Assembly: GCA_030631505.1 (NCBI GenBank)
Contig: DAOVKX010000055.1
Coordinates: 1-7,029 of the forward strand
DNA length: 7,029 nt
Origin: Candidatus Nanohaloarchaea archaeon
Lineage (GTDB): Archaea; EX4484-52; DAOVKX01
Direction of reading: 5' to 3'
This document shows, piece after piece, positions 1-5,115 of the stretch. Positions within the stretch are counted from its first letter, which is position 1. Each line of letters starts with the position of its first letter. Position numbers and translations under genes: made by a program. The notes under the pieces were generated by a model that was not told where the DNA came from, did not search any database, and saw only the letters and a program-made list of their open reading frames with translations.

Positions 1-183
1 ATAGGATATATCAAAGAGTTAACTCCGGACCTTCCTAAAGAGAGTTTTATACCCCTTGATATAACTGAAATAGGTAAAGAAGACGTTGTTATAAAAGGCA
101 AAATCTGTTATGAACATTCCAAATTTCACGACATTAATAGGCTTAACGGAACTGAAGTCGAAATAGAGCTTTACAAGGATTAG
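1..183 (+). CDS. 3' end of an unrecognised protein (5' truncated by window edge)
   Basis: An open frame enters from the left edge in frame 1 and runs for 60 codons to a TAG stop at 181-183. The visible part begins IGYIKELTPDLPKE and ends VEIELYKD. It has alternating hydrophobic and charged residues suggestive of beta strands and no membrane segment. I do not recognise the family from this C-terminal piece. The stop lies 10 nt before the start of the P-loop NTPase gene, so the two are probably co-transcribed and may be functionally linked. AAA_28 NTPases of the Ttd14 type are known to be fused to CYTH phosphohydrolase domains, so a CYTH protein would be a natural partner, but no CYTH motif is visible here and this is only a suggestion. 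Confidence 0.6.
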   Translation: MGYIKELTPDLPKESFIPLDITEIGKEDVVIKGKICYEHSKFHDINRLNGTEVEIELYKD

Positions 184-193
184 GGGTTATGCT

Positions 194-724
194 ATGTCAG
201 AACTTCCAGAATGGTACGTTATAACCGGCGGACCGTCCTCCGGGAAAACAACGATAATCTCACGTCTATCTGAAAAAGGTTATTATGTCGTTCCCGAGGC
301 CGCAAGAATCTTGATAGATAACGAACTTGCTCTTGGGAAATCCCTAGAAGAAATCAGGATTAATGAGTTGGAATTTCAGAGGAAAGTGTTGAAATTAAAA
401 ATAGAAATAGAGAGTAAAACACCACAAGATAAAATAGTTTTATTTGACAGGGCAATGCCTGACAGCATTGCATATTATAAAGTTTGTGAAGGCAATGCTG
501 ACGAAGTAATGAGGTTTTGCAAAGAAAAAAGATACAAAAAAATATTTTTTCTGGAGCAGCTTCCTTTTGAAAAGGACTACGCAAGAATCGAAGATGAAAT
601 GCTGGCAAATAAGTTGAGCATGCTTTTGAAACAGGCATATATGGATTTAAATTATGATGTAGTAAGTGTGCCTCCTGTTGATGTGGATGAGAGACTGAAA
701 TTGATACTTTCTGAGATAAGATAG
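194..724 (+). CDS. P-loop NTPase, AAA_28 / NadR-Ttd14-like
   Basis: A 176-residue protein with a clear Walker A motif GGPSSGKTT (residues 12-20) straight after the first beta strand. Further family-like motifs follow: VVPEAAR (32-38), LFDRAMPD (83-90), where a Walker B-like strand leads into the DR pair, and FLEQLPFEKDYARIEDE (119-135), which matches the arginine-containing lid region of AAA_28 and NadR-kinase-like proteins. The family resembles nucleoside and nucleotide kinases, but the substrate of the archaeal members is not established, so I call only an NTPase or small-molecule kinase. It is cytoplasmic, with no signal or membrane segment. The ATG at 194 follows a G-rich stretch (GGGG at 183-186) that may act as a weak ribosome binding site. 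The gene follows the partial upstream gene by 10 nt, so an operon is likely. Its TAG stop directly abuts the stop of the convergent reductase gene. Confidence 0.8.
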   Translation: MSELPEWYVITGGPSSGKTTIISRLSEKGYYVVPEAARILIDNELALGKSLEEIRINELEFQRKVLKLKIEIESKTPQDKIVLFDRAMPDSIAYYKVCEGNADEVMRFCKEKRYKKIFFLEQLPFEKDYARIEDEMLANKLSMLLKQAYMDLNYDVVSVPPVDVDERLKLILSEIR

Positions 725-1636
725 TCAGGTTCTATTATGTTTAATGTATTCGTAAGCAGAAAAAACAGCTCTTACTCCTTCTGCGACTCCTGTTACTGCC
801 TGTTTGTATTCTGAGTTAGTAACATCTCCTGCGGCAAAAATATAGGGTATGTTTGTTTTTGATTCCTTGTCTGTGATTATTTCTTCTTTTTTGTTGGTTT
901 TTACACCCAGTTTTTTTGCCAAGTCAGAAAGAGGAATTCTTCCAATGTCAATGAACAATCCATCTAATTTAAATTCCTTGTTTCCTTTATGCGCTTTGTC
1001 TAATATTACATCTGTAACGAATTTGTCTCCTTTTATCTCAACAACATCTGTATTGTTTATTATTTCTATTTTTTTGTTTTTCATTATTCTTTCCGTAATC
1101 ACTGGTTCTGCCCTAATTTTTTCCTTTCTGTAAATGATATAGACTTTCTTTGCCCACTGCGAGAGCAAAAGCGCTTCTTTTGCAGCAGAGTCAGAACCGC
1201 CGACAACGCCGACAATTTTATCTTTGTAAAAAAATCCATCACATAACGCACAATAATGCACGCCCTTGCCTTCAAATTCTTTTTCCCCATGAACATTTAG
1301 TTTTCTTAACTCAGTTCCTGTTGCAAGCAGAACTGTTTTTGATTCATAAGTTTTTTCGCCTGTTTTTATTATGAACTTGCCTTTATTTTTTTCAATTTCA
1401 ACTGCTTTTTCATTCTTAACTTCAGTGCTATACTCTTCTGCATGTCTTTCGATTTTTTTAAACAGTTCTGCACCTGTTAGTCGCCCAAAGCCGGGGTAAT
1501 TTTCCACAAAAGGGGCCAGAAGAATTGTCCCGCCCCTTGCTTCCGCAAGAAGTAGTGTTTTTAGCTGCATCCTGCCTGCATACATTGCCGCTCCGAACCC
1601 TGCTATCCCTCCACCGATTATAACCAAATCATACAT
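725..1636 (-). CDS. trxB: thioredoxin reductase (FAD/NAD(P)-binding, CxxC type)
   Basis: Flavoprotein disulfide reductase of about 303 residues, the usual length for low-molecular-weight TrxR. It passes electrons from a nicotinamide through FAD to a thioredoxin-like protein. Visible motifs are the N-terminal FAD-binding IIGGGIAGFGAA (6-17), the redox-active CALCDG (Cys129 and Cys132), the nicotinamide-binding GVVGGSDSA (143-151), and near the C-terminus IFAAGDVT and QAVTGVAEGVRA, the second FAD motif. The site that in bacterial enzymes reads HRRxxxR is YRKEKIR (169-175), keeping two basic residues, so NADPH use is plausible but not certain. The frame could extend to a TTG at 1648 (adding MRGS), but the ATG at 1636 begins exactly at the canonical MYDLVIIGGG and is preferred. 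The gene is divergent from the prenyl synthase and convergent, with no gap, with the NTPase. Confidence 0.93.
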   Translation of the reverse strand: MYDLVIIGGGIAGFGAAMYAGRMQLKTLLLAEARGGTILLAPFVENYPGFGRLTGAELFKKIERHAEEYSTEVKNEKAVEIEKNKGKFIIKTGEKTYESKTVLLATGTELRKLNVHGEKEFEGKGVHYCALCDGFFYKDKIVGVVGGSDSAAKEALLLSQWAKKVYIIYRKEKIRAEPVITERIMKNKKIEIINNTDVVEIKGDKFVTDVILDKAHKGNKEFKLDGLFIDIGRIPLSDLAKKLGVKTNKKEEIITDKESKTNIPYIFAAGDVTNSEYKQAVTGVAEGVRAVFSAYEYIKHNRT

Positions 1637-1649
1637 AGAACCACGCAAA

Positions 1650-1668
1650 GTTTTATAAAATTATATCA
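1650..1668 (-). promoter_or_regulatory. putative TATA region of trxB
   Basis: On the minus strand this reads as a run of TATAATTTTATAAAA type, 14-32 nt before the ATG at 1636. That is about the spacing expected for a short-leader or leaderless archaeal transcript. The exact box is ambiguous because the whole stretch is A/T. Confidence 0.35.
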
Positions 1669-1677
1669 AACATTAAT

Positions 1678-1714
1678 TATATTAAATAGATATGATTAAA
1701 TAAGTTTTAGGGTG
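1678..1714 (+). promoter_or_regulatory. putative TATA box and ribosome binding site of uppS
   Basis: A TATA-like TTATATTAAA lies at 1678-1687. AGGGTG lies at 1709-1714, five bases before the ATG at 1720. GGTG is complementary to the conserved archaeal 16S 3' end, and the spacing supports the ATG at 1720 as the start. Confidence 0.45.
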
Positions 1715-1719
1715 TAATT

Positions 1720-2430
1720 ATGATTGAACAGGGCAGTCCACGGCATATAGGTATAATCCTAGATGGCAACAGGAGGTTCGCAAAGAGATTGATGAAAAAA
1801 CCATGGATGGGTCATGAGTGGGGCGCCAGGAAAGTCGAGAGCGCCCTTAACTGGTGCAAAGACGCAAATGTAAAAATGCTTACATTATACTCTTTTTCCA
1901 TAGACAACTTAAAAAGGCCAAAGGAAGAATTCAAAATGCTGATGAATTTGTTTGAAAAAGAGTTCAGAAAAGCGGCAAATCATCCTGATATCCACAGGAA
2001 CAAAGTCCGGATAAATGTTATAGGTCAGGTGGACCTCCTGCCTGAAAGCACGCAGGAAGCAATAAAAGAAGCTGTTGAGGCAACAAAAGATTACAGCGAA
2101 CTTGTTGTCAATTTTGCGATAGCTTATGGCGGAAGAAAGGAAATAGTTGATGCCACAAAGAAAATAGCAAAACTTGTTGAAACCGGGAAGATAAATCCTG
2201 AAGATATAGACGAGGGGTTGATTTCAAAGAATCTTTATTTAAGCGGAATGCCCGATCCTGAACTAATCATAAGAACGGGCGGGGAAAAGAGATTAAGCGA
2301 TTTCCTGATGTGGGAATCACCTTACAGCGAACTTTGCTTTGTGGACAAATTATGGCCTGAATTCAACAAAGAAGATTTTCTGAAAGCGATTGAAGAGTTT
2401 AAGACCCGGCAGAGGCGGTTCGGGAAATAA
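1720..2430 (+). CDS. uppS: cis-prenyltransferase, undecaprenyl diphosphate synthase family (archaeal type)
   Basis: A 236-residue protein that condenses isopentenyl diphosphate onto an allylic primer with Z geometry to build long polyprenyl diphosphates. In archaea these become the dolichyl or polyprenyl carriers for protein glycosylation at the membrane. All conserved regions are present: HIGIILDGNRRFAK (9-22, with the catalytic Asp15 and the diphosphate-binding Gly-Asn-Arg-Arg), LYSFSIDNLKRP (56-67), NFAIAYGGRKEI (131-142), and PDPELIIRTGGE...RLSDFLMWE (178-199). It ends in the basic RQRRFGK. The common bacterial RTSGE is RTGGE here, typical of archaeal members. Length is normal for the family. 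The gene has its own promoter and ribosome binding site and is followed by a T-tract. It is not in an operon with the flanking genes, which lie on the other strand. Confidence 0.95.
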   Translation: MIEQGSPRHIGIILDGNRRFAKRLMKKPWMGHEWGARKVESALNWCKDANVKMLTLYSFSIDNLKRPKEEFKMLMNLFEKEFRKAANHPDIHRNKVRINVIGQVDLLPESTQEAIKEAVEATKDYSELVVNFAIAYGGRKEIVDATKKIAKLVETGKINPEDIDEGLISKNLYLSGMPDPELIIRTGGEKRLSDFLMWESPYSELCFVDKLWPEFNKEDFLKAIEEFKTRQRRFGK

Positions 2431-2440
2431 TCTTTTTATG
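2431..2440 (+). terminator. possible oligo-T terminator after uppS
   Basis: TCTTTTTATG begins immediately after the uppS stop codon. Archaeal RNA polymerase often terminates at such T-runs without a hairpin. No stem is visible, so support is modest. Confidence 0.3.
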
Positions 2441-2468
2441 AACAAAACACATAATTTTATGAATGTAG

Positions 2469-2897
2469 TTAAATAGCCAAAAGAGTTTCTTTAATTCCAA
2501 GATTTTCAACTTTATCTTCTTTGGCATTATAAAACCAAAGATCCAGCACTCCATCGGCAATATCCCGATACACCCCTTCCACTATGTTGCGCTTGTAAAG
2601 ATTTTCTCTTATATTGTCATTATCAGGGTCCAGAACAATTATATATTTAAGTTGTGCAGGGCGTTTTTGTAATATTCCCTCAGTTTTTACATGAAGTGTG
2701 CGATTATACAAATCGACTTCCAGTCCAAATGAGCCATCTCTTATCTTAAAATAAATCAATTTGTCTGCATCAAGAACAGCATCGAAACCCGACATCGCAA
2801 GATAGTCTAAATCCCCTTTATCCAAACTGTAATATTCGCAAATTCTTTCAATTATATTTTGATTGTCTATTTCCGGGGACTCCAAAACTGTTTTCAT
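2469..2897 (-). CDS. unrecognised acidic soluble protein
   Basis: A 142-residue frame with a clean ATG and its own TATA-like box 24-33 nt upstream. I do not recognise the family. The N-terminal third (residues 1-40) looks helical (NIIERICEYYSLDKGDLDYL). The middle alternates in a beta-rich way (KLIYFKIRDGSFGLEVDLYNRTLHVKT). A later strand, YIIVLDPDNDN, ends in a run of Asp and Asn that could bind metal or simply form a turn. The YIIVLDPD strand and the mixed alpha/beta pattern would suit a small nuclease-like or Rossmann-like fold, but no catalytic signature is visible and I assign no function. No membrane segment or cysteine cluster is present. The gene is convergent with uppS and lies 40 nt downstream of the thymidine kinase gene on the same strand. 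Confidence 0.7.
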   Translation of the reverse strand: MKTVLESPEIDNQNIIERICEYYSLDKGDLDYLAMSGFDAVLDADKLIYFKIRDGSFGLEVDLYNRTLHVKTEGILQKRPAQLKYIIVLDPDNDNIRENLYKRNIVEGVYRDIADGVLDLWFYNAKEDKVENLGIKETLLAI

Positions 2898-2918
2898 TCT
2901 ACCACAAGAATATAATAT

Positions 2919-2934
2919 CCTTAAAAATATTTAA
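2919..2934 (-). promoter_or_regulatory. putative TATA box for the 142-residue protein gene
   Basis: The minus strand reads TTAAATATTTTTAAGG, centred about 29 nt before the ATG at 2897, which fits a leaderless or near-leaderless archaeal mRNA. It lies in the 40-nt gap after the thymidine kinase stop, so the gene is likely transcribed independently of it. Confidence 0.45.
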
Positions 2935-2937
2935 CCC

Positions 2938-3549
2938 TTATCCTAAATCTTTAGGCACTATATGATGCTTTCTACATCTCGCCTCGTAAAGTTCCTCACC
3001 ACCAACTAACACAATCGGAGAGTCATAATGTGCAGGTTTACCATCTATTAACCTCTGTGTCTTTGTAGCATAATCACCACAAACCATGCATATTGCCTTT
3101 AGCATTGTTATATCATCTGCTTTAGCTAAAATTTCAGGCATGCAACCAAACGGCTCTCCTCTAAAGTCAGCGTTTAAGCCAGAAACAACAACACGTTTGC
3201 CATTGTCCGCTAACTCTTCTATTATATCAACTATCGCTTCATCAAAAAATTGTACTTCCTCTATGCCAATAACATCAAAGGGGTTGTCCTCTTCTTCTTT
3301 GTAAACTTGTTCTAGAATGCTTTTGCAACCGCATTCATCGATATCAATAGCATAAGCAGGCATTTTACGTCCGTCATGTGTTGTAATATAATTTTCTCCA
3401 GCGTAGCGGTCGTTAATCGCAGGGTTATAAGCAATGACATTTTGTTTAGCTATTTTTGCATGTTCCACCCGCCTTGAAAGTTCTGATGACTTTCCGCAAA
3501 ACATAGGACCTGTTATGGCTTCCAAACGACCCTTGATATTAACAACCAT
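2938..3549 (-). CDS. tdk: thymidine kinase (type II, zinc-binding)
   Basis: A 203-residue protein that phosphorylates thymidine to dTMP with ATP for pyrimidine salvage in the cytoplasm. The Walker A loop is GPMFCGKSS (14-22), where Cys replaces the usual Ser or Gly of the family's GPMFSGKT. The Walker B and catalytic stretch is GIEEVQFFD (95-103), with Glu97-Glu98 in place of the common Asp-Glu. SGLNADFRGEPFG (123-135) follows, and then the C-terminal structural zinc site and lasso: CMVC (Cys154 and Cys157) and CRKHH (from Cys192), with VLVGGEELYEARC as the thymidine-binding lasso. Length is typical. The ATG at 3549 is the first in frame. A GGGAG lies about 14 nt upstream, further than is ideal, and a TATA-like box lies at about 3596. 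It may act with the deoxyribosyltransferase relative at the right end in nucleoside salvage. Confidence 0.95.
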   Translation of the reverse strand: MVVNIKGRLEAITGPMFCGKSSELSRRVEHAKIAKQNVIAYNPAINDRYAGENYITTHDGRKMPAYAIDIDECGCKSILEQVYKEEEDNPFDVIGIEEVQFFDEAIVDIIEELADNGKRVVVSGLNADFRGEPFGCMPEILAKADDITMLKAICMVCGDYATKTQRLIDGKPAHYDSPIVLVGGEELYEARCRKHHIVPKDLG

Positions 3550-3590
3550 GCAAATATATTGGACTCCCGATTAATAGGGTTTTTGCTGAT

Positions 3591-3600
3591 ATAATAAATA
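3591..3600 (-). promoter_or_regulatory. putative TATA box of tdk
   Basis: The minus strand reads TATTTATTAT, centred about 47 nt before the tdk ATG. This would place the transcript start near 3570 and leave a short leader that contains GGGAG at 3564-3568. It lies between the tRNA-Glu 3' end and tdk. Confidence 0.35.
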
Positions 3601-3642
3601 GTTCCATAAGTATATATTGGAAAGAATATGCTCCTGCCGGGA

Positions 3643-3797
3643 TTTCCAAACTCAAAACCAATGCACTTGTGACTGAAAGTCACGGGTTGACTTCAGCCAA
3701 AGGCTGAATGTCAAGGAAAGCGCCGGCTTCTAAAAAACCAAAAAGGTTCTTTAGAATCCAAAAATTGCTCACAATTTTTTAGATGATTTTGCAGCCG
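3643..3797 (-). other. tRNA-Glu intron 2, 155 nt, T-loop 59/60
   Basis: The outer helix is the T-stem CCGGG/CCCGG. The central 4-bp helix pairs TTCA (tRNA 54-57) with TGGA at 3648-3645, with one U-G wobble. The bulges are AA|C and AA|T, so removal restores the T-loop TTCAAAT. The intron folds locally into four hairpins: 3669-3683 (6 bp), 3687-3714 (12 bp with one bulged base), 3728-3756 (12 bp with one G-U) and 3760-3779 (8 bp). An outer CGGCT/AGCCG pairing may enclose the last two. It has no coding potential. Introns at 59/60 are known in some archaea but are much rarer than at 37/38. Confidence 0.87.
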
Positions 3798-3818
3798 TTT
3801 GAACCCGGGTCACTGGCT

Positions 3819-3962
3819 TTCTCTATTAAACAATATCAGACGAAGTCCAATATTGCCATCAATTAACCAACGCAATATTGTGCTTGAGTGAGTGAAACTC
3901 ACGAAACACAAACGTTTTTGATTGAACTTTTTTAACGAATTGCATTTACTAAAAAGTTCATT
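3819..3962 (-). other. tRNA-Glu intron 1, 144 nt, anticodon loop 37/38
   Basis: The splice motif is a textbook BHB. The outer helix is the anticodon stem. The central 4-bp helix pairs CTCT (tRNA positions 32-35) with AGAG near the intron 3' end. The 5' bulge is CG|A and the 3' bulge AA|A, cut after the second base of each. The inner helix next to the bulges is weak. Inside the intron are a 9-bp hairpin (3924-3932 with 3951-3959), a two-part hairpin (3878-3885 with 3904-3911, then 3888-3892 with 3898-3902), and a 9-bp CAATATTGC/GCAATATTG pairing (3848-3856 with 3872-3880). The last two overlap by three bases and cannot both form completely. There is no open reading frame long enough for a homing endonuclease. 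Confidence 0.88.
3878..3897 (+). repeat. intron repeat, copy A (TTGTGCTTGAGTGAGTGAAA)
   Basis: First of three copies of a TTGTGCTTGAGYGA element, written here on the plus strand; the tRNA transcript carries the complement. It lies in intron 1 of tRNA-Glu and forms one arm of a hairpin with 3898-3911. Copies B (6937-6954) and C (7009-7029) lie near the right edge. Confidence 0.7.
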
Positions 3963-4022
3963 CGAGAGGCCAGAATGCTTAGCCGGACTACACCACAGGA
4001 GCGTATAAGAATAAAGAACAAG

Positions 4023-4349
4023 TTATTTTTTATGTTTTTTCTTTTTTGAAAGGGCCTCCAGAATTTCCTTTTCCTGCATTCTTATCTCTTTAAGCCCTCT
4101 TATCTCTTTACTAAGGTTATTCATTACTCTCTTCAGGTCCCTTGACTCCTTCCATTTTAATATAACAAGTATGAGATATAACCCAAATAATCCACCAACA
4201 AGCAGCTGCACAGCCCCAACAAGGGAACTTACAGGTCCCGCAATCACTTCAAGCCCACTTGAACTAAGCGTATGGTTTATCGCATGAATGCTGTTCTCCA
4301 ATCCTATTGCCAGTCCTGTTGCCCCAGACATAATATCACTTGTGCTCAC
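4023..4349 (-). CDS. small membrane protein with cytoplasmic coiled coil, unrecognised
   Basis: A protein of up to 108 residues. A hydrophobic stretch at about 35-65 (VIAGPVSSLVGAVQLLVGGLFGLYLILVIL) is long enough for one tilted transmembrane helix or an amphipathic segment plus one helix. The following KWKESRDLK is strongly positive, which predicts the C-terminus inside. Residues 66-100 look helical and charged, a likely short coiled coil, and the tail is lysine-rich (KKKKHKK). I recognise no family. The start is uncertain: the longest frame begins with GTG at 4349, but an ATG at 4331 (102 residues) fits a TATAAAT box at about 4360-4368 better, because that box would place the transcript start near 4338. 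The stop is only 20 nt before the tRNA-Glu 5' end, so the tRNA promoter overlaps the codons of its lysine-rich tail. Confidence 0.6.
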   Translation of the reverse strand: MSTSDIMSGATGLAIGLENSIHAINHTLSSSGLEVIAGPVSSLVGAVQLLVGGLFGLYLILVILKWKESRDLKRVMNNLSKEIRGLKEIRMQEKEILEALSKKKKHKK

Positions 4350-4358
4350 TTATTTATT

Positions 4359-4368
4359 AATTTATAGT
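4359..4368 (-). promoter_or_regulatory. putative TATA box for the small membrane protein gene
   Basis: The minus strand reads ACTATAAATT, a good archaeal TATA match, about 33 nt before the ATG at 4331 and only about 15 nt before the GTG at 4349. It therefore favours the shorter start. Confidence 0.4.
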
Positions 4369-4382
4369 GCGTATTAAGAAGG

Positions 4383-4393
4383 TTTAAAAATTT
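4383..4393 (+). promoter_or_regulatory. putative TATA box for the frameshifted PLD-like gene
   Basis: TTTAAAAATTT is centred about 25 nt before the ATG at 4412, as for a leaderless archaeal transcript. It is divergent from the promoter at 4359-4368. Confidence 0.5.
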
Positions 4394-4411
4394 CACCTGT
4401 TAAATAGATAT

Positions 4412-4612
4412 ATGGTATTTCCAACAGAAGCATGTAAAAACTGGAGAAATTACGTCAGTGATGAGTATATTCGTAATACAAATGATTATTTTAATGGCAA
4501 GGAAGACTCTGTTATTAGTAATGATTCAATGCCACATGCAGTGTTTTTAACATATTTCCTGATTGATAACTCCAAAAAAAAACATAAAGATATATCAAGG
4601 CATACTGGATGA
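4412..4612 (+). CDS. 5' fragment of a frameshifted degenerate PLD-like gene
   Basis: A 66-codon frame with an ATG preceded by a good TATA box, so it is likely the true start of the locus. Its last codons cross a run of nine A (4574-4582), then read a few unrelated residues to a TGA at 4610-4612. The segment HAVFLTYFLIDNSKKK before the A-run looks like a helix leading into a beta strand, and that strand continues in the +1 frame as NIKIYQGILDEL. Removing one A would join the two into a single protein of about 196 residues. The upstream part (MVFPTEACKNWRNYVSDEY...) matches nothing I recognise. The fragment could be the remains of a decayed gene, an assembly indel, or the zero-frame product of a slippage-controlled gene. 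Confidence 0.5.
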   Translation: MVFPTEACKNWRNYVSDEYIRNTNDYFNGKEDSVISNDSMPHAVFLTYFLIDNSKKKHKDISRHTG

Positions 4613-5003
4613 ACTTTTTTACGCCTGCGAAGATGTATTCAATGCATTTGAAATGGCTGTAAAAGAAAGAAATGTAGAAGTTAAAATTCTTCTTCAAAAC
4701 ATACCGCAAAAAGAGAAATTCCCCAAAAAACTACATGAATTATGGCGGCAGTACGGCGGTAAAATAAAAATATACGAAGCGGTAAAACCCATACACAACA
4801 GTAATATAAACCATTTTTTACTCTCTGATGGAGTTGCTTACCGTTCTGAAAAACAGCACAGTGAAGAAGAATTTTTAAAAGGTAAAGTAAGAGCAAGTGT
4901 AAATTTTGGTGATAAGGGTACAGGAAATGGTATTGATGATATGTTCAATTCAATTAAAAAAGAAGAACTTTCTTTCTGTGATTATTGTTTGAGGATAAAA
5001 TAA
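4563..5003 (+). CDS. 3' part of the frameshifted gene: degenerate PLD-like domain protein
   Basis: A frame of 147 codons including the stop whose only local start is a TTG at 4563, with no promoter or ribosome binding site of its own. This suggests it is read as the continuation of the frame opening at 4412. The sequence follows a PLD-type alpha/beta half-domain: strand NIKIYQGIL, helix DVFNAFEMAVKERN, strand VEVKILLQ, helix KKLHELWRQYGG, strand KIKIYEA, then NHFLLSDGVAYRSE. The last resembles an HKD motif reduced to H-x4-D with a following Arg-x-Glu. The Lys of HxK is absent, so nuclease or lipase activity is unlikely by the usual mechanism; ligand or nucleic-acid binding is an alternative. 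The protein at 5940-6380 has the same pattern (see findings). The stop codon ends one base before the tRNA-Val discriminator base on the other strand. Confidence 0.6.
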   Translation: MITPKKNIKIYQGILDELFYACEDVFNAFEMAVKERNVEVKILLQNIPQKEKFPKKLHELWRQYGGKIKIYEAVKPIHNSNINHFLLSDGVAYRSEKQHSEEEFLKGKVRASVNFGDKGTGNGIDDMFNSIKKEELSFCDYCLRIK

Positions 5004-5077
5004 TGGGCCGAGCCGGATTTGAACCGGCGATTCCCGCCACGTCAAGGCGATGTCATACCAGGCTAGACCATCGGCCC
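5004..5077 (-). tRNA. tRNA-Val(GAC), uninterrupted
   Basis: On the minus strand the gene folds into a complete cloverleaf. The acceptor is GGGCCGA/TCGGCCC with discriminator A at 5004. The D-stem GTC/GAC has a GG-containing loop. The anticodon stem is TCGCC/GGCGG with loop TTGACGT, giving anticodon GAC for Val. The five-base variable loop is GAATC, and the T-arm is GCCGG-TTCAAAT-CCGGC. There is no intron and no encoded CCA. A TATA-like TTTTAAAT at 5102-5109 is about 28 nt upstream. The 3' end abuts the stop codon of the convergent PLD-like gene. Confidence 0.96.
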
Positions 5078-5101
5078 GTAGTTTAATATTGTTAGATTAA
5101 G

Positions 5102-5109
5102 ATTTAAAA
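5102..5109 (-). promoter_or_regulatory. putative TATA box of tRNA-Val
   Basis: The minus strand reads TTTTAAAT, centred 28 nt before the first base of the tRNA. It sits only 6 nt beyond the stop codon of the upstream 257-residue gene. Confidence 0.5.
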
Positions 5110-5115
5110 CTATTC

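Larger units (their letters stand above)
3629..4002 (-). tRNA. tRNA-Glu(CTC) gene with two introns (sites 37/38 and 59/60)
   Basis: Read on the minus strand, three exons join into a 75-nt archaeal tRNA-Glu: exon 1 at 4002-3963, exon 2 at 3818-3798 and exon 3 at 3642-3629. The acceptor stem is GCTCCTG with CAGGAGC and discriminator A at 3629; CCA is not encoded. The D-arm runs GTGT...GCAT with the G18-G19 pair. The anticodon stem is CTGGC/GCCAG with loop CTCTCGA, giving anticodon CTC at 3966-3964 (reads GAG). The T-arm is CCGGG-TTCAAAT-CCCGG. Every stem pairs fully apart from G-U wobbles. Both junctions have canonical BHB geometry, described under each intron. Transcription probably starts from a TATA-like TAAAAAATAA at about 4023-4032, inside the end of the upstream coding region. 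Confidence 0.93.

Noticed and set aside
849..1374. Open frames opposite or shifted relative to trxB
   Set aside because: They lie wholly inside the conserved reductase gene and translate to low-complexity hydrophobic or basic sequence without family motifs.
3086..3304. Plus-strand frame opposite tdk
   Set aside because: It is a Ser-rich shadow of the well-supported thymidine kinase gene.
3550..4022. A protein gene, riboswitch or CRISPR-like array in the long non-coding gap
   Set aside because: No frame is credible. The structure is fully explained by a tRNA-Glu with two introns, and there are no regularly spaced direct repeats.
4515..4896. Minus-strand frames across the PLD-like locus
   Set aside because: Their translations are rich in Phe, Tyr, Leu and Cys, as expected from the complement of AT-rich coding DNA. 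They have no promoter or start signal.
5005..5077. An integration (att) site at tRNA-Val bounding an island
   Set aside because: No integrase gene and no direct repeat of the tRNA 3' end was found in the window, so an insertion at this tRNA is unsupported.
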